Source of the DNA: an uncultured Duganella sp.
GTDB lineage: Bacteria; Pseudomonadota; Gammaproteobacteria; Burkholderiales; Burkholderiaceae
Assembly: GCA_946482635.1 (NCBI GenBank)
Contig: CAMLSG010000038.1
Span: 1-31,167 of the forward strand
Length of the DNA: 31,167 bases
Direction of reading: 5' to 3'
Notes under the pieces: model-generated
Told to the model about the DNA's origin: nothing
Seen by the model: the letters and a program-made list of their open reading frames with translations, nothing else
The model's database searches: none
Shown: piece by piece, positions 15,067-23,170 of the stretch
How positions within the stretch are numbered: position 1 is the first letter of the stretch
How the letters are laid out: every line of letters begins with the position of its first letter
Translations under genes and position numbers: made by a program

Positions 15067-16995
15067 TTACGCCGCTGCCTCCAGCACGACATGCTCGGCC
15101 GAGATGGCGTCGCTGATGGCGGCGGCCAGCGCGGCCAGCTTGGCCTTTTGCGCCTCCAGTTCGGCCTGGGTGGCTTCGAAGGCCTCGATCTTCTGCTCCA
15201 GCGTATCGGTCGCGTCGTGGATGCGGGCGATCGATTGCTGGCGGTGCTTCAGCTGTTCCTTGTGCTGGCGGATCTGCGCTTCCAGCGGCGCCATGATCAC
15301 CTTCAGCCAGGCATCGGTATCGGCATTGGCGGCCTTGAAGCAGCGCTTGACGGCCGAGGCCACGGAATCGAAGAAGCGCTCCATCAGCACCACGCGCGAG
15401 GTGGTCAGCATGACTGCCGTGCCGAACTGCTTTTCGTAGATGCCGTACGCTTCGTTGATTTCGTCGCGATACTTGGCCAGCGAGAAGGACATCGGCATCG
15501 GCAGCGTCAGGCCGTGCTCCGCCGAGAACTTCTTGTACATGGTTTCCATCATGCTGCGGATTTCTTCGATCTTGCGCTCCGACTCATCCAGGTTGGCATG
15601 GATGCTGTCGAAGTACACCTTGATCGCATCGCGCAGGCCGGTGGTGAAGCGGCTGTTCTGCATTTCCGAACGCGCCTTGACCAGGTTGTCGCGCAGGATG
15701 CCCATGCCCAGGCTGGAATACAGCTCGGTGGACAGGCGGGTGAACACCGCGCGCGTGGCTTGCAGCTTGAACAGGCTTTCGTCGAACTCCTTCTTTTCCG
15801 CCTCGACGCGGCGCGCCATGTGGGCGATCACCGACTGGTTCTTGCCGCGCAGGCCCTTCAGCTCCAGCAGTTGCTCGACGATGCCGCGCGTCTTGGCCGA
15901 CAGCGCCGCGTACTGGGCGCCGCTCAGCGCCGCCAGGTCATCGCCCAGGCGGCGGCGGATGATGTCCTTGCGGGCCGGGATCAGCTCGTTGAACAGCGCG
16001 CTTTCCAGCTGCTTCATGCGGCTCTTGTGCACCAGCTCATGGTCGCCGGTGATCTTGCCCAGCAGCGCCTTCTGCGCCGAAACGGGGAACACCTGGCGGG
16101 TGTCGAGGCCCAGCATGTGCGCGGCATGTTCGCGCTGGCGTGCGATGGCCGCTTCGATTTCCTCTTCGGTGCGCAGCGGATCCCACATGGAATCGATCTT
16201 GTTCAGCACCACCATGCGGCCGGCGCCGTTGCCGATGTGGGTGCGCCACACTTCGATGTCGCTCTTGGTGACGCCGGTATCGGCAGCCAGGATGAACAGC
16301 ACCGCGTGGGCATGCGGGATCATGTTCAGCGTCAGTTCCGGTTCGGTACCGATCGCGTTCAGGCCCGGCGTATCGAGGATCACCAGGCCCTGCTTCAGCA
16401 GCGGGTGCGGGAAGTTGATGATGGCGTGGCGCCACTGCGAAATTTCGACCAGGCCGTTGTTGTCCAGCGTGGCGCCCATGTCGGGGTCGTTCTCGTCGTA
16501 CAGGCCGTAGCGCTTGGCTTCTTCCACCGGCACATGACGGGTCAGGCTGACTTGCTTGAACACTTCCTGCATGTGTTCCGGCGAATCGAGCTGCAGCGGC
16601 AGCACGGTCCAGGCATGCGGATCGTCGCGGTAATCGCTGGTCGACAGGTTCTCGGCGCGCGTTTCGATCGGCAGCAGGCGGATGCAGGCCGGATAGGCGG
16701 CGTCATACATCAGCTCGGTAGGGCACATGGTGGTGCGGCCGGCTGCCGATGGCAGGATGCGCTGGCCGAAGTCGGCAAAGAAGATCGAATTGATCAGTTC
16801 GGATTTACCGCGCGAAAATTCTGCGACGAAAGCCACCGACAGCTTGTCGTCGGCCAGCTTGGACAGTGTGAGCGCCAGGCGCTGTTCGGTCGCGGCGTCG
16901 GCCAGGTCGGCCTGCACGACCCAGTCACGGTAGTTTGCGACGGCGCCAATGACGCCCTGGCGCCATTGGCTGTATTGTTCGAGGTCCCTTACCAT
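15067..16995 (-). CDS. Dynamin-like GTPase of unknown function in the mutM-mutY operon
   Basis: A 642-residue large GTPase. G1 is AEFSRGKS at 58-65 (the first Gly of GxxxxGKS is Ala), G2 is a Thr in AGRTTMCPTE (about 86-95), G3 is DTPG at 208-211 and G4 is NKID at 265-268. Residues from about 330 to 640 are long amphipathic helices, including a terminal Gln/Glu/Lys/Ala-rich coiled coil, the stalk-like layout of bacterial dynamin-like proteins. No clear membrane helix is seen. Bacterial relatives remodel membranes, but nothing shows that for this one. It starts 10 bases after mutM and its TAA abuts the mutY TTG, so it is cotranscribed with both oxidative-damage glycosylases. A 748-codon opposite frame is a shadow. 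Confidence 0.88.
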   Translation of the reverse strand: MVRDLEQYSQWRQGVIGAVANYRDWVVQADLADAATEQRLALTLSKLADDKLSVAFVAEFSRGKSELINSIFFADFGQRILPSAAGRTTMCPTELMYDAAYPACIRLLPIETRAENLSTSDYRDDPHAWTVLPLQLDSPEHMQEVFKQVSLTRHVPVEEAKRYGLYDENDPDMGATLDNNGLVEISQWRHAIINFPHPLLKQGLVILDTPGLNAIGTEPELTLNMIPHAHAVLFILAADTGVTKSDIEVWRTHIGNGAGRMVVLNKIDSMWDPLRTEEEIEAAIARQREHAAHMLGLDTRQVFPVSAQKALLGKITGDHELVHKSRMKQLESALFNELIPARKDIIRRRLGDDLAALSGAQYAALSAKTRGIVEQLLELKGLRGKNQSVIAHMARRVEAEKKEFDESLFKLQATRAVFTRLSTELYSSLGMGILRDNLVKARSEMQNSRFTTGLRDAIKVYFDSIHANLDESERKIEEIRSMMETMYKKFSAEHGLTLPMPMSFSLAKYRDEINEAYGIYEKQFGTAVMLTTSRVVLMERFFDSVASAVKRCFKAANADTDAWLKVIMAPLEAQIRQHKEQLKHRQQSIARIHDATDTLEQKIEAFEATQAELEAQKAKLAALAAAISDAISAEHVVLEAAA

Positions 16996-17005
16996 TCTGC
17001 TCTCG

Positions 17006-17839
17006 TTATTTCTGGCAATTTACACAATAAAAAGTAGATCGTTGGCCCTGCTTGATCTGGCGCACAGGCGCGCCGCATAAGCGGCAGGGCACACCAGCAC
17101 GATCATAGACGAAATATGTCTGTTGGAAATACCCTGATTGCCCATTTACCCCGATAAAGTCGCGTAAAGTGCTGCCTCCTTGCACAATTGCCTCGGCCAG
17201 CACGTCGCGGATGGCCTGGGCCAGGCGGTCGTAGCGCGCCGCGCTGATGCGGTTGGCGGCGGTTTTCGGGTTGATCCCGGCACGAAACAGGCTTTCAGAG
17301 CAGTAGATATTGCCCACGCCGACCACGATATCGCCGGCCATCAGCACTTGCTTGATGGCTGCGCTGCGGCTGCGGGTCTGCTCGAACAGCAGCTTGCCGG
17401 TGAATTCGGGGCCGAGCGGTTCGACGCCCAGGCCGCGCAGCAGCAAATGTTCTTCCAGTTCGCCTTCTTCTGCCGCATGCCACAGCACGGCGCCAAAGCG
17501 GCGCGGGTCGGTCAGCCGCAGCACATGCTTGCCATCCGCGCCTTCCACCATCATGTCGAAATGATCATGCTTTTCCGGTGGAATGCCGGTTGGCAGCACG
17601 CGCAGGTGGCCGCTCATGCCAAGGTGGATGATCAGCGTGCCATGCTCGAATTGCAGCAGCAGGTACTTGCCGCGGCGGCCGGTCGACACGATGCGGCGGC
17701 CTGCCAGCAGCGCCGGCAAGTCGTCCGGGAACGGCCAGCGCAAGCCGTCGCGGCGCAGCTCGACATCGCGCACGATACGGCCTTCGATATGGGGTGCGAC
17801 ACCGCGCCGGGTGACTTCTACTTCTGGTAATTCAGGCAT
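17006..17839 (-). CDS. mutM: Formamidopyrimidine-DNA glycosylase MutM (Fpg)
   Basis: A 277-residue bifunctional glycosylase/AP lyase that excises 8-oxoguanine and formamidopyrimidines. The N-terminal PELPEVEV supplies the Pro2 nucleophile and Glu3; Lys58 is in GRRGKYLLL. The helix-two-turn-helix lies in [18 protein letters not shown]. The C-terminal zinc finger has Cys252, Cys255, Cys272 and Cys275, with an Arg/Gln loop between. Length matches the family (about 270). The ATG at 17839 diverges from the TPR lipoprotein gene across 63 bases. First gene of the mutM-GTPase-mutY operon. Confidence 0.97.
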   Translation of the reverse strand: MPELPEVEVTRRGVAPHIEGRIVRDVELRRDGLRWPFPDDLPALLAGRRIVSTGRRGKYLLLQFEHGTLIIHLGMSGHLRVLPTGIPPEKHDHFDMMVEGADGKHVLRLTDPRRFGAVLWHAAEEGELEEHLLLRGLGVEPLGPEFTGKLLFEQTRSRSAAIKQVLMAGDIVVGVGNIYCSESLFRAGINPKTAANRISAARYDRLAQAIRDVLAEAIVQGGSTLRDFIGVNGQSGYFQQTYFVYDRAGVPCRLCGAPVRQIKQGQRSTFYCVNCQK

Positions 17840-17902
17840 GAGGGTGGTTTCTTGCAGGTTGGCGTAGAATCAAGTCTTGAGCCCGATTTGCAGGATCTTC
17901 CT

Positions 17903-19684
17903 TTGAAAAACGCATTCGCCATTGTAACCCTGTCGGCCCTCGTGTCCGCCTGCGCAGTCGTGCCGCCGGAACAGGCTGCGCCAGAACCTGCAACGCCCAC
18001 CGTCACGCCGCCGGCAGCGGCCGCCGAGGCCGTTGCCAAGGCTGCCGCGCCCGACGAAAAGCTGCCCAATGTCGAACTGACCAGCGATTTGTTCTACAAG
18101 CTGACCAAGGCCGAACTCGATTTCAAGCGCGGCCAGTGGCAAAGCGCTTACGTGACGATGATGGTGCTGGCGCAGCAGACGCGCGACCCGCGCCTGGCGC
18201 GCAGGGCGTCGGAAATGGCGCTGTCGGCCAAGCAGGGCAATGAGGCGCTGGCGGCGATCCGCCTGTGGCGCGAACTGGCGCCTGAATCCGACGAGGCGGC
18301 CCAGTACTTCCTCGGGTTTGCCGTCCTCGGCGATGATTTGAGCGAAGCTGAAAGCCTGTTTGCGCAGCGCCTGAAGGCCGCGCCGCCCACTGGCCGACCG
18401 CTGCTGATGTTCCAGATGCAGCAATTCCTGCTGCGCGCGAAAGACAAGGCTGCCGCCTTCGGGCTGATGGAGCGCGTCCTGCAGCCCTACCTGAATACGC
18501 AGGAAGCCCACCTGGTGCTGGCGCAAGGCGCCAATGCCGCCAGCGATGCCGAGCGTGCCCGTGCCGAAGCGAAGAAAGCAGTGGAGATCAAGCCCGATTC
18601 CGAACTGGCGACGCTGACCATGGCGCAAATGCTGGGCGAGCTGGATGGCGCGCAAAAGCTGTTTGCCGACTTCCTGCAGAAATATCCGGCCGCGCGCGAA
18701 GTGCGCTCGGCCTACGCCCGCCTGCTGGTGGAGCAAAAGCAGTACGACCAGGCGCGCGAACAATTCCTGCTGCTGCTGAAAGAGCAGCCGGACAATCCAG
18801 GCACCCTGTACGCGCTCGGCATCATGGCGCTGCAGGGCCAGGACAGCAAGGCCGCGGAGGGCTATTTCAAGCGTTATGTGGAAGTGCTGGAAGCGCAGCC
18901 CGATCCTGAGCGCGACCCGAACAAGGCGCTGATGCTGCTGGCCCAGATCGCCGAAGAAAAAGGCGACCTCGATGGCGCATTGGCCTGGCTGGACAAGATC
19001 GACGGCGACGATGCCCGCACCACCCTGGCGGCCCGCCTGAAGCGCGCCCACATCACGGCACGCAAGGGCGATGTCGACGGCGCGCGCGCCCAGTTGAAGG
19101 ACATCACGCCGGCCGACCAGGCCGAGCAGGTGCAGATCCTGCAGACCGAAGGCCAGCTGCTGCGCGATTCCGGCCGCGCGGCAGAAGCGTTCAAGACGCT
19201 GCAAGACGGCGTGCTGCGCTTCCCGAACAGCCCTGACCTGATGTACGACTACGCGCTGGCAGCGGAAAAGCTGGGCAAGGTCGAAGCGATGGAAACGGCG
19301 CTGCGCAAGGTGATTGAATCGGTGCCCGACAACCATCACGCTTACAATGCGCTGGGCTATTCCCTGGCCGACCGCAATGTGCGCCTGGATGAAGCCTATG
19401 AGCTGATCGACAAGGCGCTGAAGATGGCGCCGGGCGACCCCTACATCATGGACAGCATGGGCTGGGTTTTGTTCCGCATGGGCAAACTGAAGGAAGCCGA
19501 GCAATCGCTGCGCCAGGCTTATGCGCTGCGCAGCGACGCCGAAATCGCCGTGCACCTGGGCGAAGTGCTGTGGAAGCAGGGCGACAAGGCTGGCGCCACC
19601 AGGCTGTGGCGCGAAGCCCGCGACAAGGATCCGAAAAACGACGCGCTGCGCAGCACGCTGGCGCGCCTCAACGCAGGAATTTAA
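17903..19684 (+). CDS. Tetratricopeptide-repeat lipoprotein
   Basis: A 593-residue protein of TPR helix pairs. Taking TTG at 17903 as start gives MKNAFAIVTLSALVSAC, a clear lipoprotein signal with Cys17, and AGGA lies 7 bases before it; the longer frame from 17852 would spoil the signal. After a Pro/Ala linker (18-50) come repeated 34-residue units, for example ARRASEMALSAKQGNEALAA, PGTLYALGIMALQGQDSKAA, AYNALGYSLADRNVRLDEAY and YIMDSMGWVLFRMGKLKEAE. TPRs mediate protein contacts, so a periplasmic scaffold role is likely; the partner is unknown. Its TAA overlaps the lolB ATG by one base. Similar TPR genes precede lolB in many betaproteobacteria. Confidence 0.9.
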   Translation: MKNAFAIVTLSALVSACAVVPPEQAAPEPATPTVTPPAAAAEAVAKAAAPDEKLPNVELTSDLFYKLTKAELDFKRGQWQSAYVTMMVLAQQTRDPRLARRASEMALSAKQGNEALAAIRLWRELAPESDEAAQYFLGFAVLGDDLSEAESLFAQRLKAAPPTGRPLLMFQMQQFLLRAKDKAAAFGLMERVLQPYLNTQEAHLVLAQGANAASDAERARAEAKKAVEIKPDSELATLTMAQMLGELDGAQKLFADFLQKYPAAREVRSAYARLLVEQKQYDQAREQFLLLLKEQPDNPGTLYALGIMALQGQDSKAAEGYFKRYVEVLEAQPDPERDPNKALMLLAQIAEEKGDLDGALAWLDKIDGDDARTTLAARLKRAHITARKGDVDGARAQLKDITPADQAEQVQILQTEGQLLRDSGRAAEAFKTLQDGVLRFPNSPDLMYDYALAAEKLGKVEAMETALRKVIESVPDNHHAYNALGYSLADRNVRLDEAYELIDKALKMAPGDPYIMDSMGWVLFRMGKLKEAEQSLRQAYALRSDAEIAVHLGEVLWKQGDKAGATRLWREARDKDPKNDALRSTLARLNAGI

Positions 19685-20277
19685 TGAGCTTCAAGACATT
19701 CGCCGCCATCGCCGGCGCGGCCGCCATCCTGTGCGGCTGCGCCACCACGCCTTCCGTGCCGCCCTCCAGCGCCGTGGTGGCGCCTTATGCCGACAGCATC
19801 GCCTTGTCGGGACGCCTGAACGTGCGCTACCTGAAGGACGACAAGCAGGAATCGACCACGGTCAATTTCGACTGGAAGCAGGATGCGCAGAACACCGACG
19901 TCGCCTTGTTCAATCCTTTCGGCAGCAAGGTTGCCACGATCAGCGTGACGCCGCAGGGGGCGACGCTGAACCAGGGCGGCAACAAGCCGCCGCTGACGGC
20001 GCCCAGCGTCGACGCTTTGAGCGCCCGTGCGCTGGGCTGGGCGTTGCCGGTGGCCGGGCTGCGCGGCTGGCTGCAAGGCCATGCCACCGCTGCCGATGGC
20101 AAGCCGTGGTCGGCAAGCCCTGCCAATAATCAAGTGACCACGCGCGAAGGCTGGCGCCTGCAATACAGCGAATGGCAGCCCGGCAGTACGCCGCCGCGCC
20201 CGAAACTGATCGATGCCGAACATCCGGGCGGGGGCGACGTGCAGCAAATGGCCTTGCGCATCGTGATCGCTGAGTGA
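19684..20277 (+). CDS. lolB: Outer-membrane lipoprotein insertion factor LolB
   Basis: A 197-residue lipoprotein that takes lipoproteins from periplasmic LolA and inserts them in the outer membrane. The signal peptide ends in lipobox ILCGC (Cys at about residue 19). The core has the LolB pattern: IALSGRLNVRY, VNFDWKQD, an NPFGSKVATISV strand, the GWALPVAGLRGWLQG segment near the middle, and GWRLQYSEW before the end. The ATG at 19684 shares a base with the TPR gene stop. It is followed by ispE, the conserved lolB-ispE order. Confidence 0.93.
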   Translation: MSFKTFAAIAGAAAILCGCATTPSVPPSSAVVAPYADSIALSGRLNVRYLKDDKQESTTVNFDWKQDAQNTDVALFNPFGSKVATISVTPQGATLNQGGNKPPLTAPSVDALSARALGWALPVAGLRGWLQGHATAADGKPWSASPANNQVTTREGWRLQYSEWQPGSTPPRPKLIDAEHPGGGDVQQMALRIVIAE

Positions 20278-20279
20278 AA

Positions 20280-21158
20280 ATGAAAAGCCTGTTGAACTGT
20301 CCGGCCCCGGCCAAGCTGAACCTGTTCCTGCACGTGAATGGCCGCCGTGCCGACGGCTACCATTTGCTGCAATCGGTGTTCCAGATCATCGACCGCAGCG
20401 ATACCCTGCATTTCTCGCTGCGCGAAGATGGCGAACTGCACCGCACGAACGATATCCCCGGCGTTCCCGCCGAGCAGGACCTGGTAATCCGCGCCGCCCG
20501 CATCCTGCAGGCGGAAGTGTTGCGCCGCACGGGCGCTTTGCCGCCCGGCGCGAATATCACCATCGACAAGATCCTGCCCATGGGCGGCGGCCTGGGCGGC
20601 GGTTCCTCCGATGCGGCCACCACCTTCATGGCGCTGAACAAGCTATGGGGCGCGGGACTCACGCGCGAGGAATTGATGGCGCTGGCCTTGCCGCTGGGCG
20701 CCGACGTGCCGTTCTTTATCTTTGGCCAGACCGGCTTTGCCGAAGGCGTCGGGGAGCAACTGCAGGCGGTCGATGCGCCCGACTGTTGGTATGTTGTCAT
20801 CGAGCCCGGCGTGGCTTGCCCGACAGCGCAAATTTTTACCTCCGAGCATTTGACAAGGGATACTCCGCCCGTTAAGATGTCGGACTTTTCCAGCTACCAC
20901 GCAAATCGACAAGATCTGCGGCAGTTTGGGAAGAACGATTTGCAACAAGTGGCGTGCCGCTTATTCCCGCAAGTAGCAGAAGCGGTAGAATGGCTGGGCG
21001 CTTACGGTGACGCCAGGATGACTGGCTCCGGAGCTTGTGTGTTCGTCGCAGTCCAACGCGAAGAACAGGCCGATGCGGTGCTTGCGAAAGTGCCTGCCGC
21101 CTGGACTGGCTGGAAGGCGAGGGCGCTGAAACGGCATCCGATCATCGCAAAGTTGTGA
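20280..21158 (+). CDS. ispE: 4-diphosphocytidyl-2-C-methyl-D-erythritol kinase IspE
   Basis: A 292-residue GHMP kinase of the MEP isoprenoid pathway; it phosphorylates the 2-OH of CDP-methylerythritol. N-terminal substrate segment APAKLNLFLHVNGRRADGYH, ATP loop PMGGGLGGGSSDAATT near residues 100-115, and C-terminal ARMTGSGACVFV. The ATG at 20280 is chosen (GAG 5 bases upstream); GTG at 20274, overlapping the lolB stop, would add two residues and is equally possible. Translationally close to lolB. A strong promoter for tRNA-Gln begins 13 bases after its stop. Confidence 0.95.
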   Translation: MKSLLNCPAPAKLNLFLHVNGRRADGYHLLQSVFQIIDRSDTLHFSLREDGELHRTNDIPGVPAEQDLVIRAARILQAEVLRRTGALPPGANITIDKILPMGGGLGGGSSDAATTFMALNKLWGAGLTREELMALALPLGADVPFFIFGQTGFAEGVGEQLQAVDAPDCWYVVIEPGVACPTAQIFTSEHLTRDTPPVKMSDFSSYHANRQDLRQFGKNDLQQVACRLFPQVAEAVEWLGAYGDARMTGSGACVFVAVQREEQADAVLAKVPAAWTGWKARALKRHPIIAKL

Positions 21159-21171
21159 AGCGTAAAAAGAT

Positions 21172-21200
21172 TTGGTTTTTCGTGAAATAGGCTATATAAT
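21172..21200 (+). promoter_or_regulatory. Strong sigma-70 promoter for tRNA-Gln (and probably prs)
   Basis: TTGGTT at 21172-21177, a 17-base spacer, then a perfect TATAAT at 21195-21200. Transcription would begin near 21207, about 29 bases before the tRNA. It is the best promoter seen in the window, as expected for a stable RNA gene. No terminator is seen between the tRNA and prs, so readthrough into prs is likely. Confidence 0.85.
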
Positions 21201-21235
21201 GTCGGCCTACTGACGAAAGACAGTCAGTTAAGAGT

Positions 21236-21312
21236 AGGGGAATCGCCAAGCTGGTTAAGGCACCGGATTTTGATTCCGGCATACCAAGGTTCGAATCCTT
21301 GTTCCCCTGCCA
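21236..21312 (+). tRNA. tRNA-Gln (anticodon TTG)
   Basis: A complete 77-base cloverleaf including an encoded CCA. Acceptor AGGGGAA (21236-21242) pairs with TTCCCCT (21302-21308), discriminator G at 21309, CCA at 21310-21312. D-arm GCC/GGC, anticodon stem CCGGA/TCCGG with loop TTTTGAT and anticodon TTG at 21270-21272, T-arm CAAGG/CCTTG with TTCGAAT. It reads CAA, and CAG by wobble. Position before prs is conserved in betaproteobacteria. Confidence 0.96.
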
Positions 21313-21421
21313 CCGTTTTCCCTGGGTCTGTCGAGGCAGCAGTCTCCAGCCAGGGTTAAGACAAAAGCTCCTGTGTCGCAGGAGTGCCTCAAGAATTCAA
21401 CACTACCTCTCGGGACTCCCA
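21313..21421 (+). promoter_or_regulatory. prs leader between tRNA-Gln and prs
   Basis: 109 untranslated bases. CTCCTG (21368-21373) and CAGGAG (21379-21384) form a 6-bp hairpin with loop TGTCG, without a T-run. No separate promoter stands out, so prs is probably expressed from the tRNA promoter after tRNA processing. The ribosome binding site before the prs ATG is weak. Confidence 0.5.
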
Positions 21422-22372
21422 ATGGCTTACGAAAACCTGATGGTTTTTACCGGCAACGCTAATCCAGCCTTAGCAGAAGGGGTCGCAAAAAATCTCGGCA
21501 TCCCACTCGGCAAAGCAGTCGTTTCGAAGTTCTCGGACGGCGAAGTCATGGTCGAAATCAACGAAAACGTCCGCGGTAAAGACGTGTTCGTGCTGCAATC
21601 GACCTGTGCACCGACCAACGACAACCTGATGGAACTGATCCTGATGGTCGATGCCCTGAAACGTGCGTCCGCTGGCCGTATCACTGCTGCAATTCCTTAC
21701 TTTGGCTATGCCCGCCAGGATCGCCGTCCGCGTTCCGCCCGTGTGGCCATTTCGGCAAAAGTAGTTGCCAATATGCTGGAAGAAGCCGGCGTCGAGCGCG
21801 TCCTGATCATGGACCTGCACGCAGACCAGATCCAGGGCTTCTTCGATATCCCGGTTGACAATATTTACGCTTCGCCAATCCTGCTGGGCGACCTGCAGAA
21901 GAAGGCCGAGCAAGACCTGCTGGTGGTGTCGCCTGACGTCGGCGGCGTGGTGCGTGCCCGTGCACTGGCCAAACGCCTCGGTTGCGACCTGGCCATCATC
22001 GACAAGCGCCGTCCAAAGGCCAACGTATCCGAAGTGATGAACATCATCGGCGACGTGGAAGGCCGTAACTGCGTGATCATGGACGACATGGTCGATACCG
22101 CAGGTACCCTGGTCAAGGCTGCCGAAGTGCTGAAAGAGCGCGGCGCCAAGAAAGTAACCGCTTACTGCACGCACCCGGTGCTGTCCGGTCCGGCAATCGA
22201 GCGCATTTCCGGCTCTTCGCTGGACGAGCTGGTGGTGACCGACACCATCCCGCTGTCCGAAGCGGCCAAGGCTTGCGGCAAGATCCGCCAACTGACCTGC
22301 GCACCGCTGCTGGCTGAGACCTTCAAGCGCATCATCAAGGGCGACTCGGTGATCTCCCTGTTCGTCGACTAA
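21422..22372 (+). CDS. prs: Ribose-phosphate pyrophosphokinase Prs
   Basis: A 316-residue cytosolic enzyme making PRPP from ribose-5-phosphate and ATP for nucleotide, histidine and tryptophan synthesis. Seen: N-terminal [40 protein letters not shown], the catalytic flexible-loop region [50 protein letters not shown], and the PRPP-binding loop [14 protein letters not shown]. The ATG at 21422 gives the standard family N-terminus; an in-frame extension to 21299 runs into the tRNA gene and is rejected. Length is typical (315). Confidence 0.97.
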   Translation: MAYENLMVFTGNANPALAEGVAKNLGIPLGKAVVSKFSDGEVMVEINENVRGKDVFVLQSTCAPTNDNLMELILMVDALKRASAGRITAAIPYFGYARQDRRPRSARVAISAKVVANMLEEAGVERVLIMDLHADQIQGFFDIPVDNIYASPILLGDLQKKAEQDLLVVSPDVGGVVRARALAKRLGCDLAIIDKRRPKANVSEVMNIIGDVEGRNCVIMDDMVDTAGTLVKAAEVLKERGAKKVTAYCTHPVLSGPAIERISGSSLDELVVTDTIPLSEAAKACGKIRQLTCAPLLAETFKRIIKGDSVISLFVD

Positions 22373-22380
22373 AGTTTTTC

Positions 22381-22404
22381 CGGCCGTGGCGCAAGCCGCG
22401 GCCG
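22381..22404 (+). other. GNRA-capped 10-bp hairpin after prs
   Basis: CGGCCGTGGC (22381-22390) pairs with GCCGCGGCCG (22395-22404), including one T-G wobble, closed by a GCAA tetraloop. It begins 9 bases after the prs stop. No T-run follows. It could protect the prs mRNA 3' end or form part of a multi-hairpin rplY leader. Confidence 0.75.
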
Positions 22405-22411
22405 ATTTCTT

Positions 22412-22437
22412 GAAGTGCCCTGGTCGCGGGGCACTTC
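22412..22437 (+). other. Second hairpin of the prs-rplY spacer
   Basis: GAAGTGCCC (22412-22420) pairs perfectly with GGGCACTTC (22429-22437) around an 8-base loop TGGTCGCG. It is followed by GTTTATCG rather than a T-run. It is the middle one of three consecutive stem-loops before rplY. Confidence 0.7.
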
Positions 22438-22445
22438 GTTTATCG

Positions 22446-22473
22446 ACAAGGCGCGAGCCTTGTTTTATTTTTT
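22446..22473 (+). terminator. Terminator-like hairpin and T-run abutting the rplY ribosome binding site
   Basis: ACAAGGC (22446-22452) and GCCTTGT (22457-22463) form a 7-bp stem with a GCGA tetraloop, followed directly by TTTATTTTTT (22464-22473). GGAG of rplY starts at 22474 and its ATG at 22484. The shape is that of an intrinsic terminator, but no promoter fits between it and rplY, so rplY must be reached by readthrough. It may end most prs transcripts or act as an attenuator. Confidence 0.7.
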
Positions 22474-22483
22474 GGAGTATTCC

Positions 22484-23077
22484 ATGAAAGTTGTAGCATT
22501 CAAACGTGATCTGCAAGGTACGGGTGCGAGCCGCCGCCTGCGTAATTCCGGCCAGACCCCTGGCATCATCTACGGTGGCACCGAAGCCCCTGTGACCATC
22601 GCCCTGGACCACAACGCACTGTTCCACGCGCTGAAAAAAGAAGCTTTCCACTCGTCCATCCTGGACATGGAAATCGACGGCGCCGTACAGAAAGTGCTGC
22701 TGCGTGACTTCCAGATGCACGCGTTCAAGCAACTGGTCCTGCACGCTGACTTCCAGCGCGTTGACGCCAACAAGCCACTGCACGTGAAAGTTGCCCTGCA
22801 CTTCGAAAACGCTGACGTGTCCCCAGCTGTGAAACTGCACGCTGCGACCATCAGCCACGTGGCCAACGAGATCGAAATCTCCTGCCTGCCAGCTGACCTG
22901 CCAGAGTTCCTGACCGTTGACCTGTCCAAGATGGACGTCGGCCAGTCGATCCACGCTTCCGAACTGAAGCTGCCAAAAGGCGTGACCATCGTGACCCACG
23001 GTTCCGATGCCACCATCGCTACCGCATCCGTGCCAGCCGGCGCTGTTGCTGCTGAAGCCGCTGCTGCCAAAGAGTAA
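22484..23077 (+). CDS. rplY: 50S ribosomal protein L25 (long CTC/TL5 form)
   Basis: A 197-residue 5S-rRNA-binding ribosomal protein. The L25 domain (about 1-92) begins [20 protein letters not shown], then the [10 protein letters not shown] loop, followed by the TL5/CTC C-terminal beta domain (about 100-180) with [15 protein letters not shown] and [15 protein letters not shown], and an Ala-rich tail. Length fits the long form found in many bacteria, not the 94-residue E. coli L25. The ATG at 22484 has GGAG at 22474-22477; an in-frame extension to 22415 lies in the hairpin leader and is rejected. L25 in E. coli is known to control its own translation. Confidence 0.96.
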   Translation: MKVVAFKRDLQGTGASRRLRNSGQTPGIIYGGTEAPVTIALDHNALFHALKKEAFHSSILDMEIDGAVQKVLLRDFQMHAFKQLVLHADFQRVDANKPLHVKVALHFENADVSPAVKLHAATISHVANEIEISCLPADLPEFLTVDLSKMDVGQSIHASELKLPKGVTIVTHGSDATIATASVPAGAVAAEAAAAKE

Positions 23078-23101
23078 TCCTCTTTCGCCGCAATAAAAAT
23101 T

Positions 23102-23164
23102 GGGGACGTACCCTTTAAAGGGGTACGTCCCCTTTTTTATTAAAGGGGTACGTCCCCTTTTTTT
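23102..23164. repeat. Triple GGGGACGTACCCC-type palindromic repeat with T-runs
   Basis: GGGGACGTACCC (23102-23113) is inverted against GGGTACGTCCCC (23121-23132) around TTTAAAG. A third arm, GGGGTACGTCCCC (23145-23157), is a direct copy of the second. AAAGGGGTACGTCCCC followed by a T-run therefore occurs twice in tandem (from 23117 and from 23142). The unit lies between the convergent stops of rplY and the 23171-24007 gene, and hairpin plus T-run can terminate rplY. It differs in sequence from the 1814-1907 element, so the genome has at least two palindromic repeat families. Confidence 0.85.
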
Positions 23165-23170
23165 TATTGC

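Noticed and set aside
14791..17037. 748-codon plus-strand open frame opposite the GTPase and mutM end
   Set aside because: It runs across the mutY start, the whole GTPase gene and the mutM end; typical third-position GC shadow.
17852..17902. Longer TPR-protein start at 17852
   Set aside because: Would bury the lipoprotein signal peptide; TTG at 17903 has AGGA at proper distance.
17870..19555. 561-codon minus-strand frame opposite the TPR gene
   Set aside because: The TPR protein is clear; the antisense product is His/Gln/Leu-rich with no domain.
23102..23164. Possible CRISPR repeats
   Set aside because: Only three short palindromic arms, spaced by 7 and 12 bases, with no unique spacers of normal length.
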